The notes beneath the pieces are model-generated. The model was not told the origin of the DNA and did no database searches. It saw only the letters and a list, made by a program, of their open reading frames with translations. The translations under genes and the position numbers were made by a program. Below are positions 23,667 through 31,966 of a stretch of 35,443 bases of DNA, piece after piece. How positions within the stretch are numbered: position 1 is the first letter of the stretch; every line of letters starts with the position of its first letter. The stretch is from DUEN01 sp024277095 (GTDB taxonomy: Bacteria; Chloroflexota; Anaerolineae; DUEN01), in NCBI GenBank assembly GCA_024277095.1, contig JAJRVX010000571.1, positions 1 to 35,443 of the forward strand. Direction: 5' to 3'.

Positions 23667-24905
23667 ATGGACCGCTCCACCTTTACCCGGCTGGTCAGAG
23701 AGGCGTTGGGGCATCTGTACGACCACGCCTATCTTCAATGCCACCCACTTGCCGAGCTTCTGGTCCCGGATTCCGGCCAGGCGCTGGGGGGAGAGACCCT
23801 GCACCGCGTCCTGCTGGAGGGCATAGAGGCCCTTCGCCCGTCCCCTCGGATTCCCCCGACCTCGCCGGCCTGGCGCCCTTATCTTGCCCTCTATCTACGC
23901 TATGTGGAGAATATGGAGGCAAGCCAGGTGGCCCGGGAGTTGGCCATCAGCTCGCGTCAACTGCGGCGGGAGCAGGTGAAGGGCCTGGAAGCGCTGACCG
24001 ACCTGCTGTGGGAGCGGCATCGGCGATTGCGCGATCGGTTGGAGAGGGAGGAGGTGGAGCTTCCCTCTTCCCTGCTCAATGAAGAGGTCGCCCGGCTGAG
24101 CGCCGCCCACTCCGATCGTTTCACGCCGGTGGAGGCGACGGTGCGGGGGGTTCTCTCCACCCTCGCGGAGCTGGCCACCCAACGGCGCGCCTCCCTGGCG
24201 GTAACCCTGCCGCCGGATCTGCCTCCGCTGTCCGTGGACCGGGTGGTGTTGCGCCAGATCCTTTTCAACGTGTTGACGCATCTTTTGGATCACGGGGAGG
24301 GCGGCTCGATCGAGATCACCGGGCGCGTGCGGGAGCCGCGGCTGGACCTGATGATCCGTTACGCCGGAAAAGGGACTTTCTCCACATCCCCTCTGGAGAA
24401 GGGGCGATTGGCGGTGGCCAGTTGCCTCGTCGAGCGGCAGGAGGGGCAGATGGAGGTGGTGAGAGGGGATGGGCTGACCGTTCGGCTTGCCCTGCCGATT
24501 CGCCGTCCGCTGACCGTGCTGGTGATCGATGACAACCCGGATGTGATCCAGCTGTTCCAGCGTTACCTGGGAGGGGGAGCGTATCGGGTTGTGGGCGCCG
24601 TTACCAGCCAGGAGGCGCTTCGGCTGGCCCGAGAACTCCGGCCCTATGCCATCACGCTGGACATCATGATGCCGACGCAGGATGGCTGGGAGATCTTGCA
24701 GACGTTGAAGAACCATCCGGCGACCAGGGACATCCCTGTGATCGTCTGTTCGGTGCTGCGGGAGCGGGACTTGGCGCTCTCATTGGGGGCGACTGATTTC
24801 CTGGCGAAGCCCGTTACGCAGCAGGCGCTTCTGACTGCGCTGGCGCGGTGTGGACCAGTGTCGGAGAGCGTAAAGCGTCCAGACTGGCCTTCAGGCACCG
24901 CATGA
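23667..24905 (+). CDS. Regulator with helix-turn-helix, kinase-ATPase-like and C-terminal receiver domains
   Basis: This 412-residue soluble protein has three parts. Residues about 70-120 include a sigma-region-4-like helix-turn-helix (EASQVARELAISSRQLRREQ, 84-103). Residues about 150-277 look like a worn HATPase_c domain (LRQILFNVLTHLLDHGEGG in place of an N-box), without an H-box His. Residues 282-395 are a receiver with D288/D289, phospho-acceptor D332 (LDIMMP), S362 and K381 (AKPV), all intact. It could be a DNA-binding response regulator with an inverted domain order, or a signalling adaptor. The cognate kinase is plausibly the convergent gene at 24814-27042. Its last 92 bases overlap that gene antisense. 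The start rests on the leaderless promoter. Confidence 0.85.
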   Translation: MDRSTFTRLVREALGHLYDHAYLQCHPLAELLVPDSGQALGGETLHRVLLEGIEALRPSPRIPPTSPAWRPYLALYLRYVENMEASQVARELAISSRQLRREQVKGLEALTDLLWERHRRLRDRLEREEVELPSSLLNEEVARLSAAHSDRFTPVEATVRGVLSTLAELATQRRASLAVTLPPDLPPLSVDRVVLRQILFNVLTHLLDHGEGGSIEITGRVREPRLDLMIRYAGKGTFSTSPLEKGRLAVASCLVERQEGQMEVVRGDGLTVRLALPIRRPLTVLVIDDNPDVIQLFQRYLGGGAYRVVGAVTSQEALRLARELRPYAITLDIMMPTQDGWEILQTLKNHPATRDIPVIVCSVLRERDLALSLGATDFLAKPVTQQALLTALARCGPVSESVKRPDWPSGTA

Positions 24906-27042
24906 GTTCACCGATGGACATCCCCTCTCTCCGGGTGATCCCCACCAGCCCGGCCGTGATCACCGCTTCCTCTTCCTGGCCCTTCGCTGTCACGACGATG
25001 ACGGGAATCCCCTGCAGGTGCTCGTTGGCCTGCATGTGCTCAAGCACGGTATAGCCGTCCACCTCTGGCATCAGGAGGTCCAGGATGACGGCGTCAGGGC
25101 GATGCTGGCGCAGCAGGTCCAGCGCCTGGGCCCCGCCATAGGCCCGCCACACCTGGTAGGGTCGGGGGGCGACCTGTACCATGCGGACCAGCAGGCGCAC
25201 CACCTCCGGATCATCGTCCACGATCAGCAAGCTGTGCACGTTCCTGCCCAGATGACTCAACGCCGTCAGAAACTGGTCTCGGGTGACGGGTTTGACCAAG
25301 TATGTGATCACCCCCGGCAGACGGTCGCCTCTCGTCCCGCCGCGTAGCGTGCAGACGACCACGGGTATGTTGGGGAGCCCTTCGCGAGCCTGTCGAAGTC
25401 GAATCCAGCCTGCCTCGCCAGACGAGGAGATCACGACCAGGGCGTGGACGGGCTCGTGGGTTGCCAGCTGACGGGCCTTGTCCTCGTTGGCGGCGTGGAG
25501 AACCCGATAGCCGTCCAGATATCTGGCGAACAGACGGGCTGTTCCAGGCTCCGGATCTATGACCACCAGGGTCCTCTGTCCCTCCTTGCTGGGGAGCAAT
25601 TGAGCCCAGCTCTCCCATTCGGGCCGCAGGTGGCTGGTGATCAGCTCTTCGCGCAGGGGGAGGCTGAAGAAGAAGGTGGCGCCCTGCCCCGCCTTGCTCT
25701 TTACCCACATCCGCCCTCCGTGCAGCTCCACGAACTTCTTGCTGATGGCCAGCCCTAGCCCGCTACCCCCCGCGCGGCGTCGGATCGACCCATCCAGCTG
25801 TCGGAACTCCTCGAAGACCTTCGGCAGATCCTCCTCTGCGATGCCGATGCCGGTATCGGCCACGGCTACCGTGACCTCATGGTCGTTGAATGTGATGGTG
25901 ATGGTCACGCCGCCCTCATCGGTGAAGCGAACGGCGTTGTTCAGCAGGTTGATCAACACCTGGCGGATCCTTGTGCGATCGGCCTGAATAAGGGGGAGGT
26001 CCTCTGGAGCCTCGACGGCCAGGGAAAGCCCTTTGCTCTCGAACAGGTGGATCACGGTCGCGGTGGCCTCCTCGATCACTTTCAGGATGGAGATGGGCTC
26101 CTTGACCAATCCCATGCGGCCAGCCTCGATCTGACTCAGATCCAGGACGTCGTCGATCAGGTTGGAGAGGTGCTTTGCATTACGGTAGATGGCCTGCACG
26201 TCGCCGCGATAGGCGGGGGGGAGTGGCTCGCCGTAGGTATGAGGCGCCAGCGCCATCATCTCGCTGAAGCCGATGATGAGGTTAAGCGGGGTGCGGAGCT
26301 CGTGGCTGATGTTAGCGGCGAACTCCGCCTTGAGGCGGCGAGCCTCATCTGCCGCCCGGCGGGCCCGTTCCAACTCGATGGCCATGGTCTCCAGGCGTCG
26401 ATAGGCCAGGTCGAGGTCCTTTAGCGTGCGGCTCAGCTGACCCCTGTGTTCTCGCAGCGCCTCGCTTTGCTCCCGGGCGCGCTCGTAGCTTACCCAGGCC
26501 CAGTGCAGCGTCATGCGCAGCGGGTACATGGCGATCCATAACAGTAGCGCCATCAGCCAGGAGAAAATCGCCGTCTTCCACACCACGGATAGTGGGATGA
26601 AAGAAGGGGGAAGCACCTGGGTGCTGATGACGAGGGCCGCGGAGGTCAGGGCTGCCGTTAGAAACCCCATGACGGGACTCATGAGCAGGCCGGCGATCCC
26701 CACCACCAGGGCGAGCAGCAGAAGGAAGGAAGGGTCGGCGTGGGCCCAGGCGGCCAGGATGATGCTCAGCGCCACCCCCAGCACATATATAGTGGTTGCC
26801 GAGGAGAACCCACGGCGCTGTAGCAGCCATTGGGCGAGCAGGCTGGAGGCCGTTAGGACGATAGAGCCGCTCCAGACCGCCGGATTGGCGATCTCCAGCA
26901 CCGCTCCCAGGTAGGCGTACCACAGGACACCGATCACGATGCTGGCCGCGATCAGCCGTCGCAGCGCGTTGATCCGCAGCCACAGGATGTCCTCGTAGTA
27001 TGGCCATCTTGCTGAGTCTTGGGGAGATGTCGGTATGACCAT
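24814..27042 (-). CDS. Hybrid sensor histidine kinase with two receiver-like domains
   Basis: The start is ATG 27042, with GAGGAGG at proper spacing; the frame extends 29 codons further without SD. The 742-residue product has an N-terminal integral membrane sensor of about six helices (27-180) and a coiled coil (185-240). The HisKA domain has H247 (ANISHELRTPLN), and the HATPase_c domain has its N-box (INLLNNAVRF, about 364-373), DTGIG (396-400) and GGSGLGLAI boxes. Two receiver-like domains follow. The first (490-600) lacks the acceptor Asp (VVISSSGE) but keeps K584. The second (604-724) has D609-D611 and D655 but lacks the conserved Lys (ITRREG instead). The gene is the last in a probable operon after a hydrolase and a sulfatase, suggesting glycan sensing. 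Its 3' end overlaps the regulator gene by 92 bases. Confidence 0.93.
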   Translation of the reverse strand: MVIPTSPQDSARWPYYEDILWLRINALRRLIAASIVIGVLWYAYLGAVLEIANPAVWSGSIVLTASSLLAQWLLQRRGFSSATTIYVLGVALSIILAAWAHADPSFLLLLALVVGIAGLLMSPVMGFLTAALTSAALVISTQVLPPSFIPLSVVWKTAIFSWLMALLLWIAMYPLRMTLHWAWVSYERAREQSEALREHRGQLSRTLKDLDLAYRRLETMAIELERARRAADEARRLKAEFAANISHELRTPLNLIIGFSEMMALAPHTYGEPLPPAYRGDVQAIYRNAKHLSNLIDDVLDLSQIEAGRMGLVKEPISILKVIEEATATVIHLFESKGLSLAVEAPEDLPLIQADRTRIRQVLINLLNNAVRFTDEGGVTITITFNDHEVTVAVADTGIGIAEEDLPKVFEEFRQLDGSIRRRAGGSGLGLAISKKFVELHGGRMWVKSKAGQGATFFFSLPLREELITSHLRPEWESWAQLLPSKEGQRTLVVIDPEPGTARLFARYLDGYRVLHAANEDKARQLATHEPVHALVVISSSGEAGWIRLRQAREGLPNIPVVVCTLRGGTRGDRLPGVITYLVKPVTRDQFLTALSHLGRNVHSLLIVDDDPEVVRLLVRMVQVAPRPYQVWRAYGGAQALDLLRQHRPDAVILDLLMPEVDGYTVLEHMQANEHLQGIPVIVVTAKGQEEEAVITAGLVGITRREGMSIGELMRCLKASLDALRSPTLVHTAPAQSEAPAA

Positions 27043-27125
27043 AGGGGCCTCCTCAATCTTCCGCCTGGGGTGCAAGGTTTCCGAGGAGAACCGGGTCGGG
27101 GAGCGGACGGCTGGCAAACCCGTGA

Positions 27126-28607
27126 TCACATATCCTCAGGCCGCGTTCGGCCTCCACGGCGGATCTCCCGCAGCCGGTTCCACATGCGCTCGACCATGTC
27201 CGGGCGCTCGGCCGCCTCATTGCGGATCTGGCCGATATCCTTCGACAGGTCGTAAAGCTGGGGCTCATCCGAGTTCCCCAGCTCGATGCCCGTCGTGGGG
27301 CTGACCGCCGGGCCCGGGTACGGCGGGATAAAGGTCCAATCGCCCTGACGGAGCACGGTCTTCGCGTGGATCCCCTCCGTGATCAGTTCCTCCCGGCCCT
27401 CGCGGCTGTCTCCGAGCAGTGCCGGCAGGACATTGAAGCTATCGGGGGCCGCATCGGGGGGCAGCTCTATCCCCACCAGCGCGGCGAAGGAGGCGAGGAA
27501 GTCCACGTGGCAGACGATGGCGTCCGTCACGCCCGGCTTCACCCGGCCGCTCCAGCGCAGGATGAAGGGCACGCGGGTGCCGCCGTCGTAGAGGCTGTAC
27601 TTCCCACCGCGCAGTGGTCCGGCCGGCCGATGCCCATCGCACAGCTCGACGGCCCGATCCTGATAGCCATCATCCAGCACCGGGCCGTTGTCGCTGGAGA
27701 AGACGACGATGGTGTCCCCGGACAGCCCCAGCCGATCCAGCGTGTCCAACACCTGGCCGACGCACCAATCCATCTCCACGATCACATCGCCGCGTGGCCC
27801 CAGGTCGGTCGCCCCCGCGAAGCGCGGGCCGGGAAGGCGTGGCACATGGGGTTGATGGAAGGCGTAATAGAGAAAGAACGGCCGCTCCCTGTTCTCCTCG
27901 ATGAAAGATAGCGCCTTATCGAGGAAGACCTCGGCCATCTCCTCGTCAACCCATAGAGCCGACCTTCCGCCGCGCATGAAGCCGATGCGGCTCACGCCGT
28001 TGACGATGGTCATATCGTGCCCGTGGCTGGGCTTCATCTTCAGAAGCTCGGGGTGATCGCGGCCGGTGGGGACCTCCGGGAAGGGGTTCTCGCTCGCGTA
28101 GGACACCTCGATGGGGTCCGATGGATCCAACCCGTCCACGTTGCGCCCGTCCAGATAGACGCATGGGACGCGATCGTTCGTGGCCGCCATAATGTAGGAC
28201 ATGTCAAACCCAACGTCCAGCGGCGTGTGAGGCAACGGCTTGTTCCAATCCGGATTCCCCTCGCCGATGCCGAGGTGCCACTTCCCGACGACGCCGGTCG
28301 TGTATCCCGCCTCTCGCAGCAGCGCGGGCAGGGTCGGGGAGCCGGGCGGGATGATCAGCGGCGCATCGCCCGGCAGGATGTGGGCGTTCGGATTCCGCCA
28401 CGGGTACGAGCCCGTCAAGATGCTGTACCGGGATGGCGTGCATGTGGCGGCGGTCGCGTACCCCTGGGTGAAGCGCAGCCCCTGGCCGGCCAGCCGGTCG
28501 AGATTGGGCGTCGAGATATGGGTCGCTCCATAGCAGCCGACGTCTCCAAAGCCCAGGTCGTCGGCGTACATGATGATGATGTTCGGACGGTTCGAGCGGT
28601 CGCTCAT
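27126..28607 (-). CDS. Cys-type sulfatase 2 (formylglycine-dependent, arylsulfatase A-like)
   Basis: The ATG at 28607 (MSDRSNRPNIIIMYADDLG) follows AGGAGAGG by 7 bases, giving 493 residues. The metal-binding D16/D17 pair is in YADDLGFGD. The activation motif CTPSR is at 56-60, so C56 is the residue to be oxidised to formylglycine. Downstream motifs include VGKWHLG (catalytic Lys/His) and VFSSDNGP (metal-binding Asp-Asn). There is no signal peptide. It is closer to the arylsulfatase A / N-acetylgalactosamine-sulfatase type than sulfatase 1, so the two should have different substrates. It lies 26 bases after the upstream hydrolase stop. Confidence 0.94.
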   Translation of the reverse strand: MSDRSNRPNIIIMYADDLGFGDVGCYGATHISTPNLDRLAGQGLRFTQGYATAATCTPSRYSILTGSYPWRNPNAHILPGDAPLIIPPGSPTLPALLREAGYTTGVVGKWHLGIGEGNPDWNKPLPHTPLDVGFDMSYIMAATNDRVPCVYLDGRNVDGLDPSDPIEVSYASENPFPEVPTGRDHPELLKMKPSHGHDMTIVNGVSRIGFMRGGRSALWVDEEMAEVFLDKALSFIEENRERPFFLYYAFHQPHVPRLPGPRFAGATDLGPRGDVIVEMDWCVGQVLDTLDRLGLSGDTIVVFSSDNGPVLDDGYQDRAVELCDGHRPAGPLRGGKYSLYDGGTRVPFILRWSGRVKPGVTDAIVCHVDFLASFAALVGIELPPDAAPDSFNVLPALLGDSREGREELITEGIHAKTVLRQGDWTFIPPYPGPAVSPTTGIELGNSDEPQLYDLSKDIGQIRNEAAERPDMVERMWNRLREIRRGGRTRPEDM

Positions 28608-28633
28608 GGAAGAACCTCTCCTATGCATGAGAT

Positions 28634-29779
28634 CTAATCGCCATTGGACAGGCGCGCCTTCAGCCAGGCGAACGCTGCGGCCTGCATCTCCAGATCGAAC
28701 TTGTGGGGGCCGGGGTAGAATTCTCCGACGTAGTTCTCCGGGCTTCCCACGCTGCGATAGTGCTCGGCGATACGCCTGTGCGCCGCGCGCATGCCCTCCT
28801 CGGTGAACAGCTCGTCGTCGAGATCATATTGGACCATCAGCGGGGAAGGGGCCCGGCACGCGGCCAGATCGGGCCAGTCGCCACAGCGGGCCCATGTGGC
28901 CGGGAAGAACATCCACGTGTGCGAAGCGACGTTATGATCCAGCAGGTGCTCGTACGTGCTCATCATGCCCACGATCACGGCCGCGGCGATCCGATCGCAG
29001 GTGGCCTGCAACAGCGCGGCCCGGCATCCCCCGCCCGACAGCCCGGCGCATCCGATGCGCTCGGGGATAACGTCCTCTCGCGTCAGCAGATAGTTCACCG
29101 CCACCCGATCCTCATAGCTGACCACTCCGGCCAGCGTGGTCCCCAGCAGGGAGCAATACTTCTCCACCAGGTGCTCGTGCAGCGCCGCCGCGGCGTTGTA
29201 GAGGCCGACCTCCTCCGGGATTGATGGATCCTGCCACAACGATCGGGCGCTCTCGGCGATTTGCCGTTCCCACTCCGGTATGATCTCCAGCGGGAATCGT
29301 CGACTGCCCCACAGGAACGTGTCGTGGACGAGCACGACGAAGCCCTCTTGGGCCAGCGCGTTGGCGAAGGCCCGACCGCCGTAGGCCCGCTCGCGATGGC
29401 TGATCACCACGGGCTGGGGATCCTCCGGCCCATCCGCGATCTTCTCCTTGCCGTAGAACTTGAACCCGCCATGGTCATGCAGAGCGAGCACGGCGGGCAG
29501 CGGCCCTGGCGCGTCCGCGGGCTTGAGCACCCAGGCGTGCGTGCGGGGGCCGTACCCGACGGACCAGGATACCTCCTCCCCGACGAGCCCGTCGCGCTCC
29601 CATTGACGTTCCGTGCGGACATCGGACGGCTGCTCCTCTCCCAGGGAGAATCCCAGGACCTCTCGGACCCTCTGTTGTGTCTCAGGGCCTGGCGGGGCCG
29701 GGGGATAGAGCGGTCGAACCCGCCCGGCCGCGGCGACCCAATCGCTGAACACGCCCAGATGCTGGTACACGTTGGTCAT
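28634..29779 (-). CDS. Alpha/beta hydrolase (acetylxylan-esterase / dienelactone-hydrolase-like)
   Basis: The ATG at 29779 (MTNVYQHLGVFSD) has a strong SD (GAGGAGGAG) and gives 381 residues; the frame extends 43 unsupported codons upstream over the promoter. The oxyanion region is ALHDHGG (99-105). The nucleophile elbow GLSGGG places Ser at 248, the acid is D319 or D321 (QYDLDDELF) and the His is H359 (PGPHKF). There is no signal peptide. The family includes carbohydrate esterases and other deacylases. Its place before a sulfatase and a sensor kinase suggests removal of acyl groups from glycans, though this is inference. Confidence 0.85.
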   Translation of the reverse strand: MTNVYQHLGVFSDWVAAAGRVRPLYPPAPPGPETQQRVREVLGFSLGEEQPSDVRTERQWERDGLVGEEVSWSVGYGPRTHAWVLKPADAPGPLPAVLALHDHGGFKFYGKEKIADGPEDPQPVVISHRERAYGGRAFANALAQEGFVVLVHDTFLWGSRRFPLEIIPEWERQIAESARSLWQDPSIPEEVGLYNAAAALHEHLVEKYCSLLGTTLAGVVSYEDRVAVNYLLTREDVIPERIGCAGLSGGGCRAALLQATCDRIAAAVIVGMMSTYEHLLDHNVASHTWMFFPATWARCGDWPDLAACRAPSPLMVQYDLDDELFTEEGMRAAHRRIAEHYRSVGSPENYVGEFYPGPHKFDLEMQAAAFAWLKARLSNGD

Positions 29780-29833
29780 CTTCTCCTCCTCGCGTGAGGG
29801 TGTGCGGTAGGCCGATCGCGCTGCCCGAAAGGT

Positions 29834-29862
29834 ATGATATGTCAGAACGTCGGGGAGTTCAA
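29834..29862 (-). promoter_or_regulatory. Sigma-70 promoter of the hydrolase-sulfatase-kinase operon
   Basis: On the minus strand TTGAAC (29862-29857), a 17-base spacer and TATCAT (29839-29834). The leader to ATG 29779 is about 48 bases. It is divergent from, and only 40 bases away from, the -35 box of the oxidoreductase promoter. Confidence 0.7.
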
Positions 29863-29902
29863 GTGATGGTGGGAAGCGGAGAAGGGGCGACAGAATATCG
29901 CC

Positions 29903-29931
29903 TTGCACGGCGCGTGGGCTTGATGTATAAT
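29903..29931 (+). promoter_or_regulatory. Sigma-70 promoter of the aldehyde:ferredoxin oxidoreductase gene
   Basis: TTGCAC (29903-29908), a 17-base spacer and a perfect TATAAT (29926-29931). The predicted leader to ATG 30057 is about 118 bases and ends in the SD AAGGGGGTG. Confidence 0.8.
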
Positions 29932-30056
29932 GTTCTTGCAGAAATCCTCTTTGTCATTCCGTCTATCTGGCCACGTGTTGTACGTGTCTGTGTCCTCCGC
30001 TTTCCATATCGTACGGTCCCACGGTAGGTCCTAAGCACATGGTAAGGGGGTGAATC

Positions 30057-31871
30057 ATGGAACTGGGCGGGTATGCAAACCGAGTCGCCTGGATCGACCT
30101 GACGAGTGGCACGGTCGAGTACAGGCCCATTGACAAGGATGATGCGCTCAAGTACATCGGCGGGCGCGGGTTGGGGGTCAAGTATGTCTTCGACAACGGT
30201 CCACAGGTGGATCCGCTGTCTCCGGACAACATCTTGTGCTTCATGAACGGCCCGCTGACCGGCACGGACGCCAACATGAGCGGGCGCATGGCCATCGTGA
30301 CCAAATCCCCCCTGACGGGCACCATCGTCGACTCCCACCATGGCGGTTGGTCGGCTGCCCGGCTGAAGTGGGCCGGCTTCGACGGGCTGGTCTTCAAGGG
30401 CAAGGCGGAGAACCCCGTCTATGCCTATGTGGAGAATGGCCAGGTGGAGCTGCGGGATGCCAGCGACCTGTGGGGCAAGGGCGTCCATGAGACGGTCAAG
30501 ATCCTCCAGGAGCGGCATGGCGAGGACGATCTGAGCGTCCTCGCGATCGGCCCGGCGGGGGAGCGGCTGGTGAAGTTCGCGTGCTGGATCAACGAACACG
30601 ATCGTGCATCCGGCCGAGGCGGCACCGGCTGCGTCGCCGGCAGCAAGAAGCTGAAGGCCATCGTGATCAAGGGGAAGCACGCGGATCGGCCGCGCCCGAA
30701 GGACCGAGACGGCTTCCGGGAGGCGCATCGGCGGGCGCTGGCCACCATCATGGATGAGGCGAACGTGACCGCCCCGCGCAAGGGTGGCCTCTCCGTCTAT
30801 GGCACCAACGTGTTGATGAACATCACCAACAACATGGGCGCTCTGCCGACGCGCAACGCGCAGACGACCAGCTTCGGCGAGAAGGGCGAGAAGATCAGCG
30901 GCGAGTGGGTGAAGGAGCACATCCTGGTCAAGAATCCCACGTGCCATGCATGTCCTGTGGCCTGCAAGAAGGAGGTCGAGGTCAAAGAGGGCGACTTCAA
31001 GGTTCACATGGAGAGCCTGGAGTACGAGCCCGCCTGGTCCCTGGGCGCGATGTGTGGCAACGACGATGCCTGTGCCATCGCCTACATGATCGATCGATGC
31101 AACGACTGGGGCTATGACGCCATCGAGATCGGGGACGTATTAGCCTTGTACATGGAGTACACCGAGCGCGGCTATGCCAACGGCGATGGCCTGGCCTGGG
31201 GGGATGCCCATGGCATGGTAGAGTTGATGCGCAAGGTCGCCTTCCGGGAGGGGATCGGCGATATCCTGGCCGAGGGCACAGGCGCCGCCGCGGAGAAGCT
31301 CGGGCACCCCGAGCTGGCCATGGCCGTCAAGGGGATGGGGATCCCTGCCTACGATCCGCGTGGCCTGAAGGGCATGGGCGTGGCGTACGCGACCAGCAAT
31401 CGCGGCGCCTGCCACCTGCGCGGCTACACCCCCGCCAGCGAGCTGGGCCTGATCCCGTTGAAGACCGATCCGTTGGCCTGGGAGGGCAAGGGCGAGCTGT
31501 TGAAGACCCTGCAGGATCTCCACGCCTTCTCCGACAGCCTGGACATCTGCAAGTTCTCGGCCTTCGCCGAGGGCGCCGAGGAGTACGCCCAGCAGTATTC
31601 GACCTTCGTGGGCGTGCCCTCCACCGCGGACGATGTGCTCAAGACGGGCGAGCGGATCTACAACCTGGAGCGGTACTACAACAACCTCAACGGGTTCGAC
31701 GGCAAGGATGATACGCTCCCGGCCCGCTTCCTGGAGGAACCCTCGCAGGAGCCAGGTTCCAAGGGGCATGTCTGCGAGCTGGATAAGATGCTGGAGGAGT
31801 ACTATCGGGTGCGCGGCTGGGAGAACGGCGTGGTGCCGGAGAGCAAGCTGAAGGAGCTGGGGATCCTGTGA
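30057..31871 (+). CDS. aor: Tungsten-type aldehyde:ferredoxin oxidoreductase
   Basis: This 604-residue protein is full length for the AOR family, which oxidises aldehydes to acids (or runs the reverse with low-potential electrons) using a tungsto- or molybdo-bispterin and a [4Fe-4S] cluster. The N-terminus ELGGYANRVAWIDL and the pterin-binding region around 66-100 (GPLTGT..., SHHGG) are typical. The cluster ligands are CxxCxxxC at C296, C299 and C303 plus C498 in SLDICKF, the same spacing as the archaeal enzymes. The segment RGACHLRGYTP near 450 is the second pterin-binding region. The product is cytoplasmic. It has its own promoter and terminator and faces a convergent operon for a MoaD sulfur carrier. 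The metal (W or Mo) and the aldehyde substrate are not readable. Confidence 0.95.
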   Translation: MELGGYANRVAWIDLTSGTVEYRPIDKDDALKYIGGRGLGVKYVFDNGPQVDPLSPDNILCFMNGPLTGTDANMSGRMAIVTKSPLTGTIVDSHHGGWSAARLKWAGFDGLVFKGKAENPVYAYVENGQVELRDASDLWGKGVHETVKILQERHGEDDLSVLAIGPAGERLVKFACWINEHDRASGRGGTGCVAGSKKLKAIVIKGKHADRPRPKDRDGFREAHRRALATIMDEANVTAPRKGGLSVYGTNVLMNITNNMGALPTRNAQTTSFGEKGEKISGEWVKEHILVKNPTCHACPVACKKEVEVKEGDFKVHMESLEYEPAWSLGAMCGNDDACAIAYMIDRCNDWGYDAIEIGDVLALYMEYTERGYANGDGLAWGDAHGMVELMRKVAFREGIGDILAEGTGAAAEKLGHPELAMAVKGMGIPAYDPRGLKGMGVAYATSNRGACHLRGYTPASELGLIPLKTDPLAWEGKGELLKTLQDLHAFSDSLDICKFSAFAEGAEEYAQQYSTFVGVPSTADDVLKTGERIYNLERYYNNLNGFDGKDDTLPARFLEEPSQEPGSKGHVCELDKMLEEYYRVRGWENGVVPESKLKELGIL

Positions 31872-31923
31872 TGACGGCGAGGGCTCGGCGCCGCCGGGCC
31901 CCGAACATGTTTGACAGAGGCGA

Positions 31924-31945
31924 GGGGCGCACGGCCGTGCGCCCC
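31924..31945 (+). terminator. Terminator of the oxidoreductase gene
   Basis: A perfect 22-base palindrome (11-bp arms, GGGGCGCACGG and its complement) lies 53 bases after the stop and is followed by TTTCTCTAT. It also separates the gene from the convergent MoaD operon, but only the plus strand has the T-rich tail. Confidence 0.75.
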
Positions 31946-31966
31946 TTTCTCTATCCCCCCATGGGC

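Noticed and set aside
29780..29908. A 43-residue N-terminal extension of the alpha/beta hydrolase
   Set aside because: It would be translated from DNA upstream of the predicted promoter; ATG 29779 has a strong SD.
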